Assembly (NCBI GenBank): GCA_949949005.1
Contig: CATLHM010000006.1
Location: forward strand, 62,001 to 126,000
Origin: an uncultured Lachnospiraceae bacterium
GTDB lineage: Bacteria > Bacillota > Clostridia > Lachnospirales > Lachnospiraceae
DNA: 64,000 nt
Direction of reading: 5' to 3'
The notes under the pieces are model-generated. The model worked only from the letters and a program-made list of their open reading frames with translations. It was not told where the DNA came from and searched no databases. Both the position numbers and the translations under genes were made by a program. Of the stretch, positions 58,160 through 64,000 are shown in pieces. Position 1 is the first letter of the stretch. Each line of letters starts with the position of its first letter.

Positions 58160-58201
58160 TTTTCGCCTTTCCCACCATAAGCCTGGAAGCAGAGTCTCAA
58201 A

Positions 58202-59974
58202 CTATTGACCGGTACGTGTACCGAGGCGTGCAGAGGGTATAAAAATAGAGATGCAGAATCCGCCTTCCGCACTGTTGTCCACGTCCATCGTAAACCTGCT
58301 CCCGTAAAAATAATTCAGCCGCATATAAACATTGCGCAGGCCAATATCCGCCCCCGCTTCATCGTTCCCTTCCATCATATTTTGCCGGATTTCCGTAAGC
58401 CTTGCGGGATCCGCGCCGCTTCCATTGTCCATGATCAAAATCTCTGCGCCGTCATCCTTTGCAATGCCGTTTACAATCAGCAGATTGTAGTCATTTTCCT
58501 GCCGGAAGCCATGGGCAAAAAAATTTTCCGCCAGGGGCTGCATCCAGAAATTAACTGTCAGGATTTCCCCGATCCCTTCATCCATTTCCATCTGGTAAAC
58601 AAAACTGTTCCCGAAGCGCAGAGCCATAATTTTCAGATACATCTCAAGAGAAGAAAATTCCTCCTTTAATGGGATGGCGTCCGCCTTATTGGCCCTTGCA
58701 CGGTACAGCGCGCCCAACATCGAAATCGCCTCCGCCATATCCCGGTCTCCCTGCACCAATGCCTTTGACTGCAGCATTTCCAGCGAATTATACAAAAAAT
58801 GGGGGTTGATCTGATGCTGCAGGGCGCGCATCTGGCTTTCCTGCTCCTTCAGCTTCAGAACATACTCTGTCTCGATATACCCCTTCAGCTTCATTCCAAC
58901 ATCTTTTAAGGTCTCCGCAATAATCAAATATTCGTTTTGCCTGTGCCTGACGGGAAGCCCTAATTCCTCCATCCTGTTAAAATCGCCATGCTCCATAGAA
59001 GATAACAGATCCATGATGATGGACATAAAAACCGCCTCGGATTGGATTCCCCCATAAAAACATGCCAGCACTCCCAGGGCCACCATCACAAAAGCAACAA
59101 CCATGACAGCCACCGTGTAGCGGTTATCGGCTAAAACCGAACTTATATCCTTTGTCACAAGAAAGAAGTGCCCGTTCTCACCGGAAACCTGCTTCACAAA
59201 AAAGACGGGCATTCCCTTTTGCCCCAACATCCATCCCGACTGGCGCTCCTCCCCTGCCAGCTCCCTGTATATCTGTCCGGCCTGATCTGCCGGCATATTG
59301 CCCAGAAGAAAACGGCCACTCTCGTCTACAAGTTCCCATTTCGCCGGAACCGTATTTTTATCGTAAATATCCCAGCTATGAACCCAAAAGCTCAGCCTGC
59401 CCAGGGTCTGATCCATGTGTTTGGGATTACGGATTGCACAGTCAGCCACCATAATATCCCCGCTGCCATACTGCGACATAAATCCTTCCGCCTCTTCCGC
59501 CCCATATTCAAACCTGATGTTGCCATACTCCATCCACAAAACCTTCACTCCGCTATCTGACTCCAAAGTCACTGCCGCTATCTGGTTCTGGCTGTCTAAA
59601 AGCTTCTTCTTAATATTCGCCGGCAGGTATCCGATCTGTGTGCTGCTGCTCAAGCTGTTATTCCTGCGTATCCGGATATACTCCATCTCGTCATGCGCTT
59701 CAAACAGAGCCTTTGTATCCTCCATCAGTTTGGGATCCTCATACATACCGTTGGTATAATCCGTCACTCGCATCCGGATGCTCCCAAGCCTTTTTTCCCG
59801 TTCCATAAACGCATCCTGGGCCTGCTGCCACAGATCATTCATCCACGTATTTAACAGAAATATCATTACCCCCAAAAAAACCAGAGCGCTTATGAGAAAC
59901 ACAAAGCCCACAATCTTTATAAACTTTATTCTGTAAATCCTATATCCAAGAAAAACGGGCCGATTCCTGTCCAT
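58202..59974 (-). CDS. YesM-type sensor histidine kinase
   Basis: A 590-residue membrane kinase. Helices at about 18-42 and 277-300 enclose an extracellular sensor of about 235 residues. A HAMP-like linker leads to phospho-acceptor H in LQHQINPHFLYNSLEMLQ, and the ATP domain has AENFFAHGF-type N-box, MDNGSGADPARL and DIGLRNVYMRL. These kinases detect sugars or sugar-loaded binding protein. Own promoter at 60020-60048, after a terminator that separates it from the transporter genes. Confidence 0.92.
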   Translation of the reverse strand: MDRNRPVFLGYRIYRIKFIKIVGFVFLISALVFLGVMIFLLNTWMNDLWQQAQDAFMEREKRLGSIRMRVTDYTNGMYEDPKLMEDTKALFEAHDEMEYIRIRRNNSLSSSTQIGYLPANIKKKLLDSQNQIAAVTLESDSGVKVLWMEYGNIRFEYGAEEAEGFMSQYGSGDIMVADCAIRNPKHMDQTLGRLSFWVHSWDIYDKNTVPAKWELVDESGRFLLGNMPADQAGQIYRELAGEERQSGWMLGQKGMPVFFVKQVSGENGHFFLVTKDISSVLADNRYTVAVMVVAFVMVALGVLACFYGGIQSEAVFMSIIMDLLSSMEHGDFNRMEELGLPVRHRQNEYLIIAETLKDVGMKLKGYIETEYVLKLKEQESQMRALQHQINPHFLYNSLEMLQSKALVQGDRDMAEAISMLGALYRARANKADAIPLKEEFSSLEMYLKIMALRFGNSFVYQMEMDEGIGEILTVNFWMQPLAENFFAHGFRQENDYNLLIVNGIAKDDGAEILIMDNGSGADPARLTEIRQNMMEGNDEAGADIGLRNVYMRLNYFYGSRFTMDVDNSAEGGFCISIFIPSARLGTRTGQ

Positions 59975-60019
59975 TCCCTAACCTCTGTTTCCTCCGCAAA
60001 TTTTATCTCTCCCAATCTT

Positions 60020-60048
60020 ATTATAAAGACTCTGGTTTAGAGGGGCAA
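60020..60048 (-). promoter_or_regulatory. Promoter of the YesM/YesN pair
   Basis: On the reverse strand: TTGCCC (60048-60043), a 17-base spacer and perfect TATAAT (60025-60020), 46 bases before the kinase ATG. Confidence 0.75.
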
Positions 60049-60055
60049 GTATAAT

Positions 60056-60089
60056 CTCAAAAAACCCCGGGCAGCATTCCTGCCCGGGG
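60056..60089 (-). terminator. Terminator after the second sugar-binding protein
   Basis: CCCCGGGCAG (60065-60074) and CTGCCCGGGG (60080-60089) make a perfect 10-bp stem; on the reverse strand GGTTTTTTGAG follows. Confidence 0.88.
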
Positions 60090-60109
60090 GTTGTATTTTG
60101 GTATTCTCT

Positions 60110-61678
60110 TTATTTAAAGAATTCGTCAATCTGCTTCTGTGCTTCCGCTATAATGGTGTCAAGGCCTGCCGCCTTCAATTCTTCGATACATTTGGGAACT
60201 GCGTCAGCCGGGTCGGATGCTCCCGTCAGCATGTCGAATTTATACTTATCCCATACCGTATTGACATTGGATACCTCATTTTGGATATTGGTAACATCAA
60301 GCGCAAATCCCAGACAAGTGGACGCTGTTGCCTCTTCATTCTGCTTCCTAACCTCATCCCACTGATTCGGGTCGGAGCCTTCCTGATTGCTCATCACAAA
60401 GAAAGTTCCCTGTGTGTAAGCAGGCCATGTCCAGTCATCCCGCAGACGCTTAACGGTGCCGTCTTCCAGATACTCAAAGTGATTTCCCTCTACGCCGAAT
60501 GCGCACATATCACGGAACTTGGAATCCGTATTGATCAGTTGCAATACCTTAAGCGCTTCTTCCTTGTAATTGGAGTTAACGGAAACCGCATTCATAGATC
60601 CCTGAATTGTTTCTGTCGTATACAAAGGCCCAAATACCTTAACCGCGTCATACTTTTCCACGCCCTGCAGAGTCTGCCACTGTACCACTGCGCTGGGCCA
60701 TCCCTGTGCGTTGCCAAATACATTGCCTTTGCTGTCTTCCGCCACTACATTGGCATCGGGATTGATAATGCCGTCCATATACCAGGAGTGCAGCAGTTCC
60801 AGATTCGCCTTTATGTCTTCCTGTTCCAGCGTACATACTACCTTGCGCTCCGCATCGTCAATCTTTACGCCAATGGCCTGGATTCCTCCCGTCAGGCCGT
60901 CATACTCATTAAAGAAACCGTTCCACAGTGCGCCCTGGTTGAGCATAAGGGGATAGAGAGATTTGCCTTCCCCTTCCTTGATCGTCCGCACAATGGGGTC
61001 GATGGAGGCCATATCCTTTACGGTTGTCATATCAATATTGTACTTTTGTACATACTGATCATCAAAATAGTAAAACTGTGTCAGAGAAGAGTCCTTATAA
61101 GTAGGTACGGCATAGATATTGCCATGGATCTGTACGCCGTCCCAAAGCATTTCCGGAACAAAACTGTACAGCTCCGGCGTAACGCTCTGAACCATGTCGC
61201 TGATATTCTCAAATGCGCCAAGGTTTACAAATTTACTGTAATTGGTATTGTTTGTAAACATAATATCAAAATACTCACCGGCATTGACGATCGTATTCAT
61301 CTTCGTGTCATAATCGCCCCATCCGGCAATTTTCACGTCCAACCTGACGCCGATTTTCTCTTCGGTGTAATCACTGATCTGGGCAATCGCCTCGTCAAAG
61401 TCATCGGCGGGGGTTCCTCCAACCGTCCACCAGATCAGGGTGGGAACTTCCCCTGAAGCCTGAGCGGTATCCTCTGTCTTTGTCTCCGCCTCTGCCTCAG
61501 CTTCCGTATCGGATGTATCTGCCGCATCGGTACTTTCCTCTTCCTTTTCGGACGAATCTGCTGCCGGTTTTGCAGGCGCCTTTTCCGCATCGGAATTTCC
61601 GCAGCCTGCCAGCATTGCGGCGGTCATGACTGCCGCCATTCCTAATGCCAAAATTTTGCTTAAGCTTTTCCTTTTCAT
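60110..61678 (-). CDS. Extracellular solute-binding lipoprotein (sugar ABC importer 2)
   Basis: A 522-residue lipoprotein. The signal ends at lipobox LAGC (C26), followed by an acidic, threonine-rich linker to about residue 75. The mature domain starts VPTLIWWTVGGTPADDFDEA and includes FDIMFTNNTNYSKFV, characteristic of DUF3502-type sugar-binding proteins. AAGGAGG precedes ATG 61678. Together with the two permeases upstream it forms an importer; no ATPase gene is present. Ligand unknown. Confidence 0.9.
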   Translation of the reverse strand: MKRKSLSKILALGMAAVMTAAMLAGCGNSDAEKAPAKPAADSSEKEEESTDAADTSDTEAEAEAETKTEDTAQASGEVPTLIWWTVGGTPADDFDEAIAQISDYTEEKIGVRLDVKIAGWGDYDTKMNTIVNAGEYFDIMFTNNTNYSKFVNLGAFENISDMVQSVTPELYSFVPEMLWDGVQIHGNIYAVPTYKDSSLTQFYYFDDQYVQKYNIDMTTVKDMASIDPIVRTIKEGEGKSLYPLMLNQGALWNGFFNEYDGLTGGIQAIGVKIDDAERKVVCTLEQEDIKANLELLHSWYMDGIINPDANVVAEDSKGNVFGNAQGWPSAVVQWQTLQGVEKYDAVKVFGPLYTTETIQGSMNAVSVNSNYKEEALKVLQLINTDSKFRDMCAFGVEGNHFEYLEDGTVKRLRDDWTWPAYTQGTFFVMSNQEGSDPNQWDEVRKQNEEATASTCLGFALDVTNIQNEVSNVNTVWDKYKFDMLTGASDPADAVPKCIEELKAAGLDTIIAEAQKQIDEFFK

Positions 61679-61783
61679 AGAAATCCTCCTTAATTTTTTG
61701 ATTACGGCCATTACAGCCGTTTTTCTATCTTCACGATGCATTTTGCCGCACCGGTTCGATACCAAAAATAAAGCAGACATCGT

Positions 61784-62734
61784 TTATCCTTTTACCGCTC
61801 CCAGCGTCAGCCCGGAAATAAAGTATTTCTGGAAAAACGGGTATGCACAGGCAATAGGGGCCACAATCATGACTACAATTGCCATACGCGCCGCCTCCTG
61901 GGGCATCTTCGCCAGCATCTCCGCCGCGCCAAGGCCCATGGTCGACGCATTTTTCGCCAGCATTTGAATATTGGTCAATATGGCGTTTAACAGTGCCTGC
62001 AAAGAGTATAATTTCGAATCTTCAATATAAAGCATGGATTGATACCAGTCATTCCAATATGCAAAGCACAGGAACAGCCCGATGGTCGCCAATACCGGCT
62101 GGGAAATCGGAAGCACAATCCTCGAGAAGATGGTGAACTGGCTGGCGCCATCCATCTTTGCGGATTCAATCAGGGACTCCGGTACCGTGGTCTTAAAAAA
62201 CGTCCGGCAGATCACCACATTAAAGGAAGAGACACTGAGCGGCAGGATCAGCGCCCATACGGAATTTTTTAATCCCAAAAGCTGGCTGACCACATAATAA
62301 GTGGATACCAGACCTCCGTTAAATACCATTGGGATAAATACCACCATGGTCAGGAATCCATTCAGTTTATAGTCCGGACGGGAAAGCACATATCCCATTA
62401 AGGTGGTGAGAAGAACCCCCAGGGCCGTTCCCACTATGGTCACAAAGATGGATACCCCCAGCGCGCGGAAAATCATTTTGCTCTGGGAGAGCAGAAACGT
62501 ATAGCCTTCCAGCGAAAAAATCTTCGGTATGAACCGGTACCCATACTCCGTGATTGAGGCCTCCGCCGAAAAGGAGATGGCCACCACCAACAGGATAGGT
62601 ATGATACATGCCAGTGCCATCAACAAAAAAATCAGGTTCAGTATCACATTGACCGGTTTGGATACCCGGTTGAAACGGTCAAATCCGTCCGGCTCATTTT
62701 TCTTTCTTTTCTGTATCTGTTTTTTATTGTCCAT
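61784..62734 (-). CDS. Sugar ABC permease, LplC/YtcP type
   Basis: A 316-residue permease with six helices. EAA loop: SLIESAKMDGASQFTIFSRI. It ends FFQKYFISGLTLGAVKG as in its family. Start ATG 62734 follows GGGGG by six bases; an upstream TTG at 62755 is unlikely. Second gene of the operon, 105 bases before the binding protein gene. Confidence 0.9.
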   Translation of the reverse strand: MDNKKQIQKRKKNEPDGFDRFNRVSKPVNVILNLIFLLMALACIIPILLVVAISFSAEASITEYGYRFIPKIFSLEGYTFLLSQSKMIFRALGVSIFVTIVGTALGVLLTTLMGYVLSRPDYKLNGFLTMVVFIPMVFNGGLVSTYYVVSQLLGLKNSVWALILPLSVSSFNVVICRTFFKTTVPESLIESAKMDGASQFTIFSRIVLPISQPVLATIGLFLCFAYWNDWYQSMLYIEDSKLYSLQALLNAILTNIQMLAKNASTMGLGAAEMLAKMPQEAARMAIVVMIVAPIACAYPFFQKYFISGLTLGAVKG

Positions 62735-62794
62735 ATGAAACCCCCATGCTGCCAACAGCCTGCAAATTTAGACTTTAGCAAATTTGTCAATACG

Positions 62795-63739
62795 CTAAAT
62801 CATTGCACTTTCCCTATCAAATTTTCTGACTATGGCATTTGCCGTCAGTATGGTAATACATCCCGCCACTGACTGGATAAATGCAGCGGCAGCCGACATT
62901 CCCGTAGTGGACGTCTTCAATTGTTTATATACATAGACATCCAGCGTATACACAACATCGTACAGCGAATTAGAATCCCTCGGCACCTGATAGAACAATC
63001 CGAAATCGGAATAGAAAATACGTCCCACATTCATGATGAACATCAAGATGATGACTGTCTTCATCAGAGGCAGGGTGATATACCGAATCTGCTGCCATAT
63101 GGTTGCGCCGTCAATCCCCGCAGCCTCATAGTAGCTTTTGTCAATGCCCGTGATGGCCGCAAGGTATACCACCATCCCGTAGCCGACTCCCTTCCACAGA
63201 TTCATAAAAACCAAAAACGGAGGCCACATCCCCGGCTTCATATACCACTGCTGCCTCTCCATCCCCAGAGAATCCAGCATATTGTTTATAAGCCCTTTAT
63301 CAAAGCTAAGAAATGCCCAAACCAATGCGGTGACCACCACCCATGACAAAAAATAAGGCATGAACATTGCAGTCTGGTAAACCTTCATCAATTTTTTTGA
63401 GTGGAGCTGCCCGATGGCAATCGCAGCCGCCACGGGCACAACAATGCCCAAAACAATAAAAACGATATTATACGCCAGTGTATTTTTAATAATCAGCCAA
63501 ATATCCCCTGTTGAGAAAAGGAATTTAAAGTTGTCAAATCCCACCCATTCACTGGTCAGGAAGCTTTTTAAAAATCCCCCGTTGATCTTAAATTTTTTAA
63601 AGGCGATCACAATGCCGAACATGGGCATAAAGCAAAAAAGGAAATACCAGATCGTAGTGGGCAAAGCCAGCAGAGTAAGCTCCGTATCGTCCTTGTTCCA
63701 ACGCCTCTTTTTCCTTTTAATCTTCTTCTCTCCTGCCAT
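62795..63739 (-). CDS. Sugar ABC permease, LplB type
   Basis: A 314-residue permease opening with a very basic cytoplasmic tail (KKIKRKKRRWNKDD) and six membrane helices. EAA loop: YEAAGIDGATIWQQIRYITLP. AAAGGAGG precedes ATG 63739, and the operon promoter lies at 63781-63809. Pairs with the LplC-type permease 60 bases downstream. Confidence 0.91.
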   Translation of the reverse strand: MAGEKKIKRKKRRWNKDDTELTLLALPTTIWYFLFCFMPMFGIVIAFKKFKINGGFLKSFLTSEWVGFDNFKFLFSTGDIWLIIKNTLAYNIVFIVLGIVVPVAAAIAIGQLHSKKLMKVYQTAMFMPYFLSWVVVTALVWAFLSFDKGLINNMLDSLGMERQQWYMKPGMWPPFLVFMNLWKGVGYGMVVYLAAITGIDKSYYEAAGIDGATIWQQIRYITLPLMKTVIILMFIMNVGRIFYSDFGLFYQVPRDSNSLYDVVYTLDVYVYKQLKTSTTGMSAAAAFIQSVAGCITILTANAIVRKFDRESAMI

Positions 63740-63780
63740 GCTGCATCCTCCTTTCGCATCTTTACCAAGGATTTTGTACT

Positions 63781-63809
63781 GATATATTATATCTTAGATA
63801 GTTTGTCAA
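63781..63809 (-). promoter_or_regulatory. Promoter of sugar importer 2
   Basis: On the reverse strand: perfect TTGACA (63809-63804), a 17-base spacer and TATATC (63786-63781). The flanks are very AT-rich, with repeated TATCTAAG/CTTAGATA motifs (about 63792 and 63824) that could bind YesN. Confidence 0.6.
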
Positions 63810-63918
63810 TTATATCTATATTTCCTTAGATATTAGTACAAAAATATTAGTTCGATATTACAATTTCCCTCCTCATTTTTGTGCATTTTTCACATATTAG
63901 GAAAAGGGCAGCAAAAAC

Positions 63919-63968
63919 ACAAAAAAAGAGCCCGCGCCGGCGGCAGATTCCTGCCTCCCTAACGGGCC
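63919..63968 (-). terminator. Terminator of a gene beyond the right edge
   Basis: AGCCCG and CGGGCC arms, with an inner GGCAG/CTGCC helix, are followed on the reverse strand by a run of T. It would stop a leftward gene outside the window. Nothing coding is visible from 63740 to the end. Confidence 0.6.
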
Positions 63969-64000
63969 CCCTGTTCATTTATAGCGTTATAATTTGCTTA

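Noticed and set aside
60098..61456. Open frame of about 450 codons antisense to the second binding-protein gene
   Set aside because: No ribosome site or domain; the opposite strand holds a full lipoprotein with lipobox and family motifs.

Overview
The window reads like a chromosome segment from an anaerobic, low-to-mid GC Clostridia of the Lachnospiraceae type. This is inferred from its gene families: LplB/LplC-type sugar ABC transporters with lipoprotein binding proteins, a YesM/YesN two-component pair, an AraC regulator carrying a membrane sensor, many Rpn-type PD-(D/E)XK proteins, an AAA-ATPase/PD-(D/E)XK protein, oleate hydratase, a domain-permuted GH3 enzyme, and strong GGAGG ribosome binding sites with occasional TTG and GTG starts. 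The genus cannot be fixed. I see no rRNA, tRNA, CRISPR array, phage module or DDE transposase.

1-4.5 kb holds the start of an off-window gene, an Rpn-type nuclease, a hemerythrin sensor, a diverged LspA-like protein and the first of two near-twin Rpn genes. 4.5-10.9 kb is one tightly overlapped leftward operon: HTH-Uma2 protein, OmpR-type regulator, histidine kinase with a 42-bp tandem repeat in its DHp hairpin, ABC ATPase and FtsX permease. 11.1-13.3 kb is a Trk/Ktr potassium uptake pair. 13.4-19.7 kb holds a permuted GH3 beta-glycosidase, purF and an ammonium channel fused to a P-II protein, with unusual repeats between the last two.

20.3-21.8 kb is a barnase-type secreted ribonuclease lipoprotein followed by a barstar fused to a DUF1349-like lectin fold, which I regard as the most distinctive locus. 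The second near-twin Rpn gene (22.0-23.0 kb) diverges from it. 23-31 kb carries a transglutaminase/AraC pair, a self-regulated GntR-ABC operon, an AbrB/PIN toxin-antitoxin pair, two MATE exporters and a RelE/ParE-type toxin-antitoxin pair.

31.5-46 kb is mostly metabolism and small regulators: oleate hydratase, GH29 fucosidase, MerR (with a coupled 35-residue membrane ORF), TetR, an isoprenylcysteine-methyltransferase-like membrane protein, a Crp/Fnr regulator divergent from a sugar isomerase/epimerase, acetyltransferases, malic enzyme, an AAA-ATPase/nuclease and a PfkB sugar-acid kinase.

46-55 kb is a carbohydrate locus: membrane AraC sensor, solute-binding lipoprotein, two permeases and a cytoplasmic GH31 enzyme. 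55-57 kb has a DinJ/PIN toxin-antitoxin pair, an Rpn remnant and a methyltransferase. 57.4-63.7 kb is a second sugar ABC system (two permeases and a binding protein) followed, after a terminator and a separate promoter, by its probable YesM/YesN sensor pair. The cytoplasmic GH3, GH29 and GH31 enzymes and the two importers fit uptake and intracellular breakdown of plant or host oligosaccharides.
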